Shown piece by piece: positions 8,657-17,487 of a DNA stretch of 64,000 nt (position 1 is the first letter of the stretch; each line of letters opens with the position of its first letter). The notes beneath the pieces are model-generated. The model searched no databases. It worked only from the letters and a program-made list of their open reading frames with translations, and was not told the DNA's origin. The position numbers and the translations under genes are program-made. Source of the stretch: Actinomadura nitritigenes (GTDB taxonomy: Bacteria > Actinomycetota > Actinomycetes > Streptosporangiales > Streptosporangiaceae); NCBI RefSeq assembly GCF_017573545.1, contig NZ_JAGEOK010000021.1, positions 1-64,000 of the forward strand, given 5' to 3'.

Positions 8657-9733
8657 ATGTATCGACTCCTGTTCTCACTGGTCATCGCCCGGATCTCCGC
8701 GGAGACCGTGCACCACCTGACGCTGCGGGCGCTGCGCGTCGTCCAGGGCGTCCCGGGCGCGGCGCCGCTGCTGCGGCGGGTCCTCGCACCGCGCGACCCG
8801 GCGCTCCGCGTCCACGCGCTCGGCCTGGACTTCCCGAGCCCGCTCGGGCTCGCCGCCGGGTTCGACAAGGACGCCGTCGCCTACGAGGCGCTCGGCGCGT
8901 TCGGGTTCGGCCATGTCGAGATCGGCACCGTGACCGGACGGCCGCAGCCCGGCAACCCGCGCCCCCGGCTGTTCCGCCTCGTCCGCGACCGGGCGGTCAT
9001 CAACCGGATGGGGTTCAACAACGCCGGCTCCGAGGCCGCCGCCGCCCGGCTGCGGAACCGCCGTCCCGGGACGATCGTCGGGGTCAACATCGGCAAGACC
9101 AAGGTCGTCCCGGAGGCCGAGGCCGCCGCCGACTACGTCGCGAGCACCGAACGGCTCGCCCCCTACGCCGACTACCTCGTGGTCAACGTCAGCTCCCCGA
9201 ACACGCCGGGGCTGCGGAACCTGCAGGCCGTCGAGCACCTGCGGCCGCTACTCACCGCCGTCCGCGAGGCCGCCGACCGGTCCGCGCCGCGCCGCGTCCC
9301 GCTGCTGGTCAAGATCGCGCCGGACCTCGCCGACGACGACGTCGACGCGGTCGCCGACCTCGCCCTCGACCTCGGCCTCGACGGGATCATCGCGACCAAC
9401 ACCACCATCGAGCGCTCCGGCCTGCGCAGCGACGCCGCGCTGGCGAAGGAGGCCGGCGGGCTGTCCGGCGCGCCGCTGAAGGACCGGTCCCTGGACGTCC
9501 TGCGCCGGCTGCGCGACCGCGCCGGCGACCGGCTCGTCCTGATCTCGGTCGGCGGCGTCGAGTCCGCCGACGACGTGTGGGAACGCGTCCGCGCCGGCGC
9601 CACCCTCGTCCAGGGCTACACCGGCATGATCTACGGCGGCCCGCTGTGGGCCCACCGCGTCCACCGCGACCTGGCGCGCCGCCTCAGGACCAGCGCCTTC
9701 CCCACCATCACCGCCGCCCGCCACCCCGGCTGA
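8657..9733 (+). CDS. pyrD: Dihydroorotate dehydrogenase (quinone), class 2
   Basis: Oxidises dihydroorotate to orotate in pyrimidine synthesis, passing electrons to membrane quinone through FMN. At 358 aa it has the N-terminal helix (MYRLLFSLVIARISAETVHH) that marks the membrane-associated class 2 enzymes. Visible motifs are PLGLAAGFDKDA, INRMGFNNAG, the catalytic-serine segment VVNVSSPNTPGL, LLVKIAPDL, IIATNTT and the phosphate-binding GGVESADDVWERVRAGA. The ATG was chosen because it begins the conserved membrane helix. It stands alone among unrelated genes, with no other pyrimidine gene in the window. Confidence 0.95.
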   Translation: MYRLLFSLVIARISAETVHHLTLRALRVVQGVPGAAPLLRRVLAPRDPALRVHALGLDFPSPLGLAAGFDKDAVAYEALGAFGFGHVEIGTVTGRPQPGNPRPRLFRLVRDRAVINRMGFNNAGSEAAAARLRNRRPGTIVGVNIGKTKVVPEAEAAADYVASTERLAPYADYLVVNVSSPNTPGLRNLQAVEHLRPLLTAVREAADRSAPRRVPLLVKIAPDLADDDVDAVADLALDLGLDGIIATNTTIERSGLRSDAALAKEAGGLSGAPLKDRSLDVLRRLRDRAGDRLVLISVGGVESADDVWERVRAGATLVQGYTGMIYGGPLWAHRVHRDLARRLRTSAFPTITAARHPG

Positions 9734-9838
9734 GTCGCGGCGCCCGCCCCTGCGCGGCGGACGAGGGCGGCCCGCCGCGACCCAACGGAGATCACGGCTT
9801 TGCCGTGAGCTGAGCATCGCGCGGGCACGAGTGCAGGT

Positions 9839-11101
9839 ATGCCCGGCGACCTGGTGCCCCGTGAGACGCTGCTCGTCCGCATCGGCGCCGCGCTGGCCGT
9901 CGGCATGCCCGCCGTCGTGACGCGGGTCGCCGGGCTGCACCCGCCCTCCGTCGCCGCCGCGGTGATCTACGGCGCCGGGGTGCTGGCCGCCGCCGTCCTG
10001 CTGATGTGGGCCGCCGAGACGGCGCGCGCCGACATGTCGGGAGCGCTCGCCCTCGCGCTGCTCGCCCTCATCGCCGTGCTCCCCGAGTACGCCGTGGACG
10101 TGTACTACGCGTTCGCGGCCGGCACGAGACCGCAGTACGCGGGCTATGCGGCGGCCAACATGACGGGCGCGAACCGGCTCCTCGTCGGCGTCGGGTGGGC
10201 GCTGGTCGTGCTCGCGTTCACGCTCGGCGCGCGGCGGGCGGCGCGGCGGCGCCGGCGGCACGGCAGGCGGCCCGGCGGACGGCCGGGGACGCCGCCGCCC
10301 GGCGAGCGGCGGGACGTGCGGCTCGCCCCGCACCACCGGATGGAGCTGGGCTTCCTCGCGCTCGCGACCGTGCTCGGCTTCGTCCCCGCGCTCACCGCCG
10401 AGATCGGGTGGTACATCGCGATCGTCCTGATCGCCGTGTACGTGGTCTACCTCGGCCGGATCGCCCGGGGCGGCGGCGAGGACGTGGAGAACCTCGCCGG
10501 CGTGCCCGCCTGGCTCGTCACGCTGCCGCGCCGGATGCGCCGCACCGCCACCGCGGCCGGGTTCGCGGTCGGCGCGGTCCTCGTGTTCATCTCCGCCGAG
10601 CCGTTCGCGAACTCGCTGGTGGACGCCGGGTCCGCGCTCGGCGTCGACGAGTTCCTGCTGGTCCAGTGGCTCGCGCCGCTGGCGTCCGAGGCGCCGGAGC
10701 TGATCGTCGCGGTGATGTTCGCGTGGCGGCTGCGCGACGCCGACGCGATCGGCGCGCTGCTGTCCAGCAAGGTCAACCAGTGGACGCTGCTGATCGGCAG
10801 CCTGCCCCTCGCCTACAAGGCGGGCGGCGGCGCCTGGTCGCTGCCGCTCGACTCGCGGCAGCTGGAGGAGGTGCTGCTGACCGCCGCGCAGACCGTCCTC
10901 GGGCTCGGCCTGCTCATCGACCTGGTGCTGCGGCGATGGGAGGCCGCGCTGCTGTTCGCGCTGTTCGCGATCCAGTTCGCGCTGCCGGGCGAGCAGGCCC
11001 GGCTGGTGCTCTCCGGGATCTACCTCGCGATCGGCTTCACCGTCCTGATCAACCGGTACCGCGATCTCGGCCGCGCGATGGAGACCGTCCTCAGGCGGTA
11101 G
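9839..11101 (+). CDS. Sodium/calcium exchanger-type (CaCA) cation antiporter
   Basis: Integral membrane protein of 420 aa with about ten hydrophobic segments and the two inverted alpha-repeats of the CaCA superfamily. Repeat one includes ALIAVLPEYAVDVYYAF followed by AANMTGANRLLVGVGW; repeat two includes APLASEAPELIVAVMFAW followed by SSKVNQWTLLIGSLPL. The paired acidic residues (PEYAVD, SEAPEL) are the expected ion ligands. A basic cytoplasmic loop rich in Arg and Gly (about residues 125-165) separates the halves. The protein probably exchanges cations across the membrane; whether Ca2+ or another ion is moved cannot be read from the sequence. Its stop lies nine bases from the convergent methyltransferase gene. 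Confidence 0.85.
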   Translation: MPGDLVPRETLLVRIGAALAVGMPAVVTRVAGLHPPSVAAAVIYGAGVLAAAVLLMWAAETARADMSGALALALLALIAVLPEYAVDVYYAFAAGTRPQYAGYAAANMTGANRLLVGVGWALVVLAFTLGARRAARRRRRHGRRPGGRPGTPPPGERRDVRLAPHHRMELGFLALATVLGFVPALTAEIGWYIAIVLIAVYVVYLGRIARGGGEDVENLAGVPAWLVTLPRRMRRTATAAGFAVGAVLVFISAEPFANSLVDAGSALGVDEFLLVQWLAPLASEAPELIVAVMFAWRLRDADAIGALLSSKVNQWTLLIGSLPLAYKAGGGAWSLPLDSRQLEEVLLTAAQTVLGLGLLIDLVLRRWEAALLFALFAIQFALPGEQARLVLSGIYLAIGFTVLINRYRDLGRAMETVLRR

Positions 11102-11110
11102 CCGACACGG

Positions 11111-12583
11111 CTAGACCGTCTCGAAGAAGCCGTCGGCGATCAGCTCGGGCAGCACGGCCTCGGCGTGCGCCCGGACCTGGCCCGCGTCCATGCCGGTGAG
11201 CTGGGCGATCGCGTCGAGGAGGGGGTCGATCGGGAGGCTGCCGTCGCAGACCCCGGCGAGGGCCGCCTCCACCGTGCCGACCCCGGCGGCCCGGCGCAGC
11301 CCGGCGGTCTGCCGCAGGACGATCCGCTCGGGGTCCTCGGCGCCCGGCGGGCCGACCTGTTCCTGGACGAGCCCGGCCGCGGCCCGCACCCGCGATCCAC
11401 AGCCTGTGGAAAACTTTTCGGCGTTCCGGAACCCGTCCAGGACGCTTTCCACATAGGCGCCGACCGGTTGGTCGACGGCCTGCCTCAGCTCCTCGATCCG
11501 GACGGAGGGGCGGTCGCTGCGGCGCAACGTGATCCACCCGAACCCGATGCCGGTGACCCCCTGCCGCTCGAAGTGGTCGAGCCACGCGTCGTAGCGCGCC
11601 CGGTGTTCGGGCGTTCCCGCCTCGCACGAATCGCGCAGCCACAACTCGGCGTACTCGGCGGGGTCCTGGACGTCCCGCTGGACGATCCACGCGTCGCAGC
11701 CCGCCGTCCACGCGCCGACGCGCTCCTCCCACGGCACGCCGTCGACGTGCAGCCAGTTGGCCAGGAGCTGGCAGTACCCGCCGTCCTCCAGCATCTCCGG
11801 CGCGGCGGCGACGAGCCGCCGGCAGAAGTCGTCGCCGGGCATCCCGGACTCCCGGTAGGTGAACCGGCGGTCGCCGGACGGCGCGACCACGAACGGCGGG
11901 TTCGACACGATCAGGTCGAAGCGGCGGCCCCGCACCGGCTCCAGGAGCGACCCCTCCAGCAGTTCGACACCGTCCGTTCCGGACAGCGCGAAACTCATCG
12001 CGGCGAGCTCCAGGGCGCGCGGGTTCACGTCCGTCGCGGTGATCCGGCCGGGGCGCAGCCGGTCGTGCAGATGCACCGCCTGGACGCCGCAGCCGGTACC
12101 GAGATCGAGGACGTTATCCACAGCCTTGTGGACAACGAGCCGGGCCAGATTCCCCGACGCGCCGCCCGCCCCCACGACGTGGTCGTCCGCCGGCACGGCG
12201 CCGGAGCCTGGCCGCACCTTGAGATCGGAGACGGCGTAGCCGGCGTGCCCCTCGCCGCCCACCGACTCCAGCGGCTCGGCGTGCAGCAGCGGCCGCACCT
12301 CGGCGCCGGACGGCTCGGCCAGCCCCGCCGCGAGGAGGTCGCGGGCGTCCAGGCCCGCCGCGGCGAGCGCGGACGCGTCCACCGGCACCTGAAGCCAGAA
12401 CAGCCGGGTCAGCAGCTCCAGCGGCGACCCGCCGCGCGTCGCCCGCAGCGCCGGGACGACCTCGTCGCGGGCCAGCGCGCCGCCCGCGACCGCGCCGAGC
12501 AGCCCGCGCACGCCGCCGACGGTGTAGCCCGCGTCCTCGAACGCGGCACGGACGCGGCGCAGGGGCTCCCGAAGATCACGCAT
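11111..12583 (-). CDS. Class I SAM-dependent methyltransferase with extra N-terminal domain (HemK-like core)
   Basis: Protein of 490 aa. The first ~150 residues (MRDLREPLRRVRAAFED...) form an actinobacterial N-terminal domain found with such methyltransferases. The catalytic part has SAM-binding NVLDLGTGCGVQAVHL and acidic-loop TATDVNPRALELA, and the substrate motif FDLIVSNPPFVV. NPPF/NPPY marks N-methyltransferases acting on glutamine or adenine, so a HemK/PrmC-like protein or base modification is possible. The C-terminal ~150 residues look like a winged-helix-type extension (VRAHAEAVLPELIADGFFETV). The start at 12583 matches the conserved N-terminus; the open frame continues upstream without a plausible start. 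It is a single gene. Confidence 0.82.
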   Translation of the reverse strand: MRDLREPLRRVRAAFEDAGYTVGGVRGLLGAVAGGALARDEVVPALRATRGGSPLELLTRLFWLQVPVDASALAAAGLDARDLLAAGLAEPSGAEVRPLLHAEPLESVGGEGHAGYAVSDLKVRPGSGAVPADDHVVGAGGASGNLARLVVHKAVDNVLDLGTGCGVQAVHLHDRLRPGRITATDVNPRALELAAMSFALSGTDGVELLEGSLLEPVRGRRFDLIVSNPPFVVAPSGDRRFTYRESGMPGDDFCRRLVAAAPEMLEDGGYCQLLANWLHVDGVPWEERVGAWTAGCDAWIVQRDVQDPAEYAELWLRDSCEAGTPEHRARYDAWLDHFERQGVTGIGFGWITLRRSDRPSVRIEELRQAVDQPVGAYVESVLDGFRNAEKFSTGCGSRVRAAAGLVQEQVGPPGAEDPERIVLRQTAGLRRAAGVGTVEAALAGVCDGSLPIDPLLDAIAQLTGMDAGQVRAHAEAVLPELIADGFFETV

Positions 12584-12783
12584 CCGCCCATCCTGCCCGA
12601 CCGCTCTCCGGCATGTGCGAACCCGCGCTGCACCGCCCGGCCCCACAGGAACCGCAGGCGTCGCGATCGCGAGCGAAGCCGGATCCGAGGGAAGCGAGAA
12701 TCCGATCGCGCAGCGAGTCCCTGGGCGAGTCGGAGCGATGCGGCGATCGCACACGCACACGTCGCCCGTTGAAGGAAGGCCGT

Positions 12784-13158
12784 CTAGCGGCCTGACGCCG
12801 AGGACGACGCGATCAGATCCAGCAGGCCGGGGAAGCGGGCGTTGAGGTCGTCGATGCGGACCTCGCTGCGGCGCTCCAGGCCGTACTGGCGCTGCCGCAG
12901 GACACCGGCCTCGCGCAGCGCCTTGAAGTGGTGGGTCAGCGACGACTTCGGCCGGTCGAACCCGAACCAGCCGCAGGGATGGTCGAACTCCTCGCGTTCG
13001 AGCAGCAGCCTGCGCACGATCTCCAGCCGCAGCGGCCCGCTGAGCGCGCCGAACACCGTCTCCAGCCGGAGGTCCTCGACGGCCGGCTCCGGCAGGGGCT
13101 CGGGCAGTCCGGGCGGTTCGGCCATCACCCGGATCGCCGGTCGCACGGTCGTCGCCAT
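12784..13158 (-). CDS. ArsR-type winged-helix repressor
   Basis: DNA-binding regulator of 124 aa. Residues ~28-110 form an ArsR-like winged helix, with LETVFGALSGPLRLEIVRRLL leading into the recognition region KSSLTHHFKALREAGVLRQ and the wing QYGLERRSEVRIDDL. The segment DHPCGWFGFDRPKSS has one cysteine and is common in transcriptional regulators paired with MFS exporters. AGAGGGGA precedes the ATG. It is divergent from the MFS gene, and the 88-bp gap carries two matching inverted repeats (13180 and 13208), so it most likely represses the transporter and itself. No metal-binding cysteine pair is visible, so an organic effector is more likely; that is inference. Confidence 0.86.
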   Translation of the reverse strand: MATTVRPAIRVMAEPPGLPEPLPEPAVEDLRLETVFGALSGPLRLEIVRRLLLEREEFDHPCGWFGFDRPKSSLTHHFKALREAGVLRQRQYGLERRSEVRIDDLNARFPGLLDLIASSSASGR

Positions 13159-13179
13159 GTCGCGTCCCCTCTCCCGCTT

Positions 13180-13197
13180 GTACGAATTTCATCGTAC
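13180..13197. promoter_or_regulatory. Inverted repeat, putative ArsR operator 1
   Basis: Perfect inverted repeat GTACGA-N6-TCGTAC located 22 bp upstream of the repressor's start codon, in the shared region with the MFS gene. The same arm and spacing recur 28 bp away. Confidence 0.6.
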
Positions 13198-13207
13198 TGC
13201 ATGCTAG

Positions 13208-13225
13208 GTTCGAAAAAAGTCGTAC
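13208..13225. promoter_or_regulatory. Inverted repeat, putative ArsR operator 2
   Basis: GTTCGA-N6-TCGTAC, with one mismatch from operator 1 and the same six-base spacer. It ends 21 bp before the MFS start codon. The two sites are 28 bp centre to centre, a little under three helical turns. Confidence 0.55.
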
Positions 13226-13246
13226 TGCTTCGGCGAAGGGACCCCC

Positions 13247-14491
13247 ATGCCGCACGCCCGGACGATCCGCACCCCCGAGAGCGCCCCCGAGGACGCCCCG
13301 CCCGCGGGCATCCCCACCCGCTGGATCTGGCTCGCCGCCTGGCCCGTCACCGCCGTCTTCGTGCTGTCGAACGCCGCCACGCCGCTCTACGTGCTCTGGC
13401 AGCGCGACATCGGCTTCTCCAGGGGCACGCTCACCGTCGTCTTCGCCTTCTACATCGTCGGGCTGCTCGGCTCCCTGCTCGTCTCCGGCGTGCTCTCCGA
13501 CCGGCTCGGCCGCCGTCCCGTGCTGCTGCCCGCGCTCGCCCTCGCGCTCATCGCCTGCGGCGTGTTCGCGACCGCCGGCACCGTCGCCGCGCTCATCGCC
13601 GCCCGGCTGCTGACCGGCGTCGCCGTCGGCGCGGCCGTCTCCGCCGGCATGGCCGCCGTCACCGACGTCGCCGGGCCGTCCCGCCGCCGCCTCGCCGCGC
13701 TCCTCGCCTCGTCCGCGATGGTCTTCGGCGCCGGGCTCGGGCCGCTCCTGTCCGGCGTCCTGTCCGAGACGCTGCCCGCCCCGACCGTCACCGTGTTCGC
13801 CGTCGAGGCCGCCCTGCTGGCCACCGCGGTCCTCGTCGTGCTGCGCATGCCGGTGGGTCGCCCGTCCGGCCCCGCCGCGCGGTCGTGGATCCGGGTACCG
13901 GGCGTGCCGCGCGGGAGCGCCATGCGGCTCGTCGCCGGCATCGCGGTCTTCGCGCCCGGCATCACCGCGACGTCGTTCGTGCTGTCGCTCGGCCCGTCAC
14001 TGCTGTCCGGGCTGCTCGGCACCGGTGACCGGATCGTCGCCGGCGGCATGGCGTTCGTCATGTTCGCCGCCGCCACCGGCGTGCAGTTCGCCGTCCAGCG
14101 GCTGCCCCGGCGCGCCGTCCTCCTCGCCGGCGCCGCCGCCACGACCGCCGCGATGGCCGCGCTGGTCGCCGCCGTGCACGGCGGGTCGGTCGCGGCGCTC
14201 GCCGCGTCCGCCGTGCTCGCGGGCGCCGGGCAGGGGATGGGCCAGCTCGGCGGCCTGTCCCTGCTGAACTCCGCCGTCCCGCCGCGCCGCCTCGCCGAGG
14301 CCAACGCCGCGTTCAACATCGGCGGCTACGTCCCCGCCGGCCTCCTGCCGGTCACCGCCGGCTACCTCAGCGACGCCGTCGGCCTCACCGCGGGCGCCAC
14401 CCTGTTCGCCGCCGCGCTGGCCGCCCTCGCCGTGACCGGCGGCCTCGTCGTCCTGGCGGCCCGCCGCCACGCCGACGATCAGGCCAGGTAG
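13247..14491 (+). CDS. MFS drug/metabolite exporter
   Basis: Major facilitator permease of 414 aa with twelve hydrophobic segments. The loop 2-3 signature is SGVLSDRLGRRPVLLPALALA, matching MFS motif A (GxLaDrxGrR). A GAAGGGA site precedes the ATG. It is divergent from the ArsR regulator, with two putative operators in between, the usual plan for an inducible efflux pump. The last five codons overlap convergently with the amidase gene by 13 bp, so the two genes share their 3' ends on opposite strands. Substrate unknown. Confidence 0.88.
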   Translation: MPHARTIRTPESAPEDAPPAGIPTRWIWLAAWPVTAVFVLSNAATPLYVLWQRDIGFSRGTLTVVFAFYIVGLLGSLLVSGVLSDRLGRRPVLLPALALALIACGVFATAGTVAALIAARLLTGVAVGAAVSAGMAAVTDVAGPSRRRLAALLASSAMVFGAGLGPLLSGVLSETLPAPTVTVFAVEAALLATAVLVVLRMPVGRPSGPAARSWIRVPGVPRGSAMRLVAGIAVFAPGITATSFVLSLGPSLLSGLLGTGDRIVAGGMAFVMFAAATGVQFAVQRLPRRAVLLAGAAATTAAMAALVAAVHGGSVAALAASAVLAGAGQGMGQLGGLSLLNSAVPPRRLAEANAAFNIGGYVPAGLLPVTAGYLSDAVGLTAGATLFAAALAALAVTGGLVVLAARRHADDQAR

Positions 14492-15321
14492 TTCTGGAAG
14501 CCCTTCGCGAGGGACTCCGCCATGCGCTGCCGGAACGAGGCGCTGGTCATCTTGGCCGCGTCGCCCTTGTTGCGCATGTTGCCGCACTCGATGAAGACCT
14601 TCGGGACCGTCGACATGTTCAGCCCGCCGAGGTCGCTGCGCTTGTCGATCGCCTTCGTGCCGAGATACGTGGAGTAGGAGATGCCGGTGCCGGAGTGGTA
14701 CGCGTCGCGCAGCGCCGTGCCGAGCCGGGCGGACGGCGCGACGATCTTGGCGTTCCTGCCGACCGCCAGCGGCTCGATGATGTGGAACCCGTGCCCGGAC
14801 GCGGCGGCGCCGTCGCCGTGGATGGAGATGGCGGCGTCGGCGTGCGCGGCGTTGCCGACCGCCGCCCGCTGGTCCACGCACGGCCCGACGCCCGTGTCGC
14901 TCCTGCGGGTCAGCGTCACCTTCGCGCCCTCGGCGCGCAGGATCTTCGCCAGCCGGTTCGACACGTCCCAGGTGAAGGCGTGCTCGGAGTACCCGGAGAC
15001 GGTGTCGGTGCCGGTGGTGTCGCACTCCTTGGTGCCGTTGCCGACGTACACCTGCTTGGCGATCTCGCGCGGGTGCGAGGCGTTCCCGCCGTTGTGGCCC
15101 GGGTCGATCACGATGACCTTGCCCGCCAGCGGGTGGCCGCCGGCCCCCTTGGTCGAGACGGGGCCGCCCGCCGAGGTGCCCGTCGTCGCGCCGGTGGTCG
15201 GCGGCGCCGCGGTGTCACCGGCCGGCGACGCCTTCCCACCGGACGATCCGCCGCACGCGACCAGTGCGCCGAGGCACAGCGCGAGACCGGCGACCGCGGG
15301 GCCTCCTCGTTGGATGCGCAC
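14479..15321 (-). CDS. N-acetylmuramoyl-L-alanine amidase lipoprotein (Amidase_3)
   Basis: Zinc peptidoglycan amidase of 280 aa that cleaves the MurNAc-L-Ala bond at the outer face of the membrane. GTG start with GGAGGA six bases upstream. The signal peptide ends in lipobox LVAC (Cys about 23), followed by a Gly/Ala/Thr linker and the Amidase_3 domain: VIVIDPGHNGG (first zinc His), SEHAFTW (Glu ligand area), AAISIHGDGA (second His) and VFIECGNMRN with the catalytic Glu. A cysteine in GTKECDTTG and another in VGPCVDQ are spaced as if forming a disulfide. It overlaps the MFS gene by 13 bp tail to tail. Confidence 0.9.
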   Translation of the reverse strand: MRIQRGGPAVAGLALCLGALVACGGSSGGKASPAGDTAAPPTTGATTGTSAGGPVSTKGAGGHPLAGKVIVIDPGHNGGNASHPREIAKQVYVGNGTKECDTTGTDTVSGYSEHAFTWDVSNRLAKILRAEGAKVTLTRRSDTGVGPCVDQRAAVGNAAHADAAISIHGDGAAASGHGFHIIEPLAVGRNAKIVAPSARLGTALRDAYHSGTGISYSTYLGTKAIDKRSDLGGLNMSTVPKVFIECGNMRNKGDAAKMTSASFRQRMAESLAKGFQNYLA

Positions 15322-15490
15322 AGACCGTCCTCCGTGATGACTTCGTTACCGACCCTGACAGTCTGCACACGCGCGGGAGTTCGTCAAACGAAGTCGGAGA
15401 AACGGGTAGGGCGAGTTCCGGCCGTACCCGGTCAACGAGGACGGCCGTACGCGGCCCTGGCGCGCCCGTACGGGCGCGGGGAGGCACCGG

Positions 15491-15727
15491 TCAAAGGAGC
15501 GGGTCCTCCTTGCCCAGCAGCGCCGCCAGCGCGCGCGCCTCGTCCGCGTCCAGGCCGAGGACCACGCGGGGCCGCCCCCAGGGGTGGTCGATCGAATGGG
15601 CGACGTAACTGGCGACCGACTCCGAGACCTGCTCGGCCAGGCCGCGCGCGTGCCGCCACTGCGACCACGCCTGCTCCAGTTCGCTCGCCGCGCGCTGCGC
15701 GCACGACACCAGTTCCGGATCACGCAC
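15491..15727 (-). CDS. Small protein of unknown function
   Basis: Predicted 78-aa protein. The GTG at 15727 was chosen because AAGGGGG lies seven to eight bases upstream; the open frame continues to an ATG at 15793 without a good ribosome site. It starts MRDPELVSCAQRAASELEQAW, is helical and acidic, and contains a DADEARALAALLGK segment near the C-terminus. Codon use is typical of the genome. I do not recognise the family. Confidence 0.6.
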   Translation of the reverse strand: MRDPELVSCAQRAASELEQAWSQWRHARGLAEQVSESVASYVAHSIDHPWGRPRVVLGLDADEARALAALLGKEDPLL

Positions 15728-16081
15728 GAGCTGAACCCCCTTGGGTGAACACGACCCTTGCCCATGTCCGCCCGGCCGCGCGGGCGGCCCCATACAGGAG
15801 CCGCCCGCGCGCCACGCCGAACGGTGAGTCCATTAAGGCGCCGCCGGGGGAACGGAGGCCGGTGAATGCGGCAGGCTTGGCCAGCCCCTTACCCGCACCA
15901 CACCACTTCGAGGAACACGGGCCGTCCGGAGCCCCGGACGGACGCGAGGGGAGCGCGCGCGGGCAGGTGCGTAGAGAACCCGGGCGGGCGCGAGGGAGCC
16001 CCAGGCAGGTGCCAGGAGAGTCCGCGGGCAAGGGGAGAGGGGAGCGCCCGCGGGCCGTGCGCGCCGCACGGCGTTGCCGCG
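15728..16081. other. Intergenic stretch without a gene
   Basis: About 350 bp downstream of the LacI gene and upstream of the 78-aa ORF. It is GC-rich and purine-biased, with a perfect eight-base hairpin at 15922-15941 (CCGTCCGG, loop AGCC, CCGGACGG) that could end the LacI transcript. I see no RNA gene and no coding frame with a plausible start. Confidence 0.4.
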
Positions 16082-17197
16082 CTAGACGGCGGGAGCGGGG
16101 CCGGTCGTCGAACGGATCACCAGATGCGGGACGACGAGGTTCTGCTTGGCCGCCCGGGACGGGTCGCCGATCCGCGCGGTGAGCAGCTCCGCGGCCACCC
16201 TGCCCATGTCCCGGCGCGGCTGATCCACGCTGGTCAGCGAGATGTGCCGGATCGCGGCGAGATGCGTGTTGTCGTAGCCGACGATCGACAGCTCCCCGGG
16301 CACCGACATGTCCAGCTCGTCCGCCGCCGACAGCGCGCCGGTGGCGACCAGGTCGTTCGGCGCGAAGATCGCGGTGGGCCGCTGCTCGCGGCGCAGCAGC
16401 TCCAGGGTCGCCCGGTAGCCGCCGTCCTCGGTGAAGTCGCCGGGCTCGACCACGATCTCGTCGCTCAGCCCGTGCCGGCGCATCGCCTTCTCGTAGCCCG
16501 CCCGCCGGTACCGCGCGGTCGTCGAGCGCGCCCCCTCGATGTGCGCGATCCGCCGGTGCCCCAGGCCGACCAGGTGGTCGACGGCCAGGCTCGCACCCAG
16601 CTCGTCGTCGTCCACCACGATGTCGACCCCGACGACGTCGCGCTCGCCGACGACCACCACCGGGACGCTCGCCGCGGCCTCCTTCAGCGACTCCGGGACG
16701 ACGCTGAGCAGGACGAGGCCGTCCACCCGCATCTCCAGGAACGCCTCGACGGCCTCCGCCTCGAACAGCGGGTCCCAGCGGCCGCTGCCGACCAGCATCC
16801 GCAGCCCGGCGCCGTGCAGGCTCTCCTGCAGGCCGTCCAGGAACTCGGCGAAGAACGGGTTGTGCAGGTCGGCGACGATCGCCCCAATCAGCCGGGTGCG
16901 GCCCTCGACCAGGCTGCGCGCCACCGCGTTCGGCCGGTAGCCGAGCTCGCGCGCCGCCTGCAGCACCGCCTGCCGGCGCCGCTCGCTCACGTGCGGTGAC
17001 CCCCGCATCACCAGCGACACGAGCGACTTGGACACGCCGGCGCGCTCGGCGACGTTGCGGATGGTCGGTTTCGGCGCGGGCACCGGTCTCCCCTCGTCGC
17101 TGCCGCGCGCCGCGGAGGCGGGCTCGCGCGGCGGGGGCACCGCGCCCTCCCCCGCCACCGGCGTCTCGTGCGGGGGGCTTGCTTCACCAGCTGACAT
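16082..17197 (-). CDS. LacI-family transcriptional regulator
   Basis: Repressor of 371 aa. A Pro/Ala-rich N-terminal arm of about 43 residues precedes the LacI helix-turn-helix (TIRNVAERAGVSKSLVSLVM) and hinge helix (ARELGYRPNAVARSL). The periplasmic-binding-type effector domain follows (LIGAIVADLHNPFFAEFLDG ... SIVGYDNTHLAAI ... SVDQPRRDMGRVAAELL). The long N-terminal arm is unusual; most LacI proteins begin within about ten residues of the helix-turn-helix. A later start cannot be excluded, but the ATG at 17197 has GGAGTG upstream. It is divergent from a TetR gene. A sugar effector is expected from the family; the trehalose importer is 12 kb away, so no target is assigned. Confidence 0.88.
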   Translation of the reverse strand: MSAGEASPPHETPVAGEGAVPPPREPASAARGSDEGRPVPAPKPTIRNVAERAGVSKSLVSLVMRGSPHVSERRRQAVLQAARELGYRPNAVARSLVEGRTRLIGAIVADLHNPFFAEFLDGLQESLHGAGLRMLVGSGRWDPLFEAEAVEAFLEMRVDGLVLLSVVPESLKEAAASVPVVVVGERDVVGVDIVVDDDELGASLAVDHLVGLGHRRIAHIEGARSTTARYRRAGYEKAMRRHGLSDEIVVEPGDFTEDGGYRATLELLRREQRPTAIFAPNDLVATGALSAADELDMSVPGELSIVGYDNTHLAAIRHISLTSVDQPRRDMGRVAAELLTARIGDPSRAAKQNLVVPHLVIRSTTGPAPAV

Positions 17198-17487
17198 GGC
17201 ACTCCGTCCAGGGGGGCCTAGGCATGCCTCATGGGTCTTGGCGGACCTGCCGCGGCGGCGCGCCGCGGGGGTCGGCGCACCTCCTGCGCCGCGGAGGAGA
17301 TGCCATGATGCCTCTCCTTCGCCCCATATCGTCGCAACAGTGAGTAACGGGCATACGACAATGGCAGTTGCGGCCTGTGGTGTTCCGGATCACAGCGGTG
17401 TCGGCGGGTGATCACGAGGCGGTGAAAAGCCCGCCCCGCGGGACGCGCTCGCGACCCGCCCCGGCCGCCCTCGGATACGCTGCCCAG

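Noticed and set aside
15922..15941. Perfect hairpin as a possible small RNA
   Set aside because: No promoter or conserved sequence around it; a terminator or chance hairpin in GC-rich sequence is simpler.
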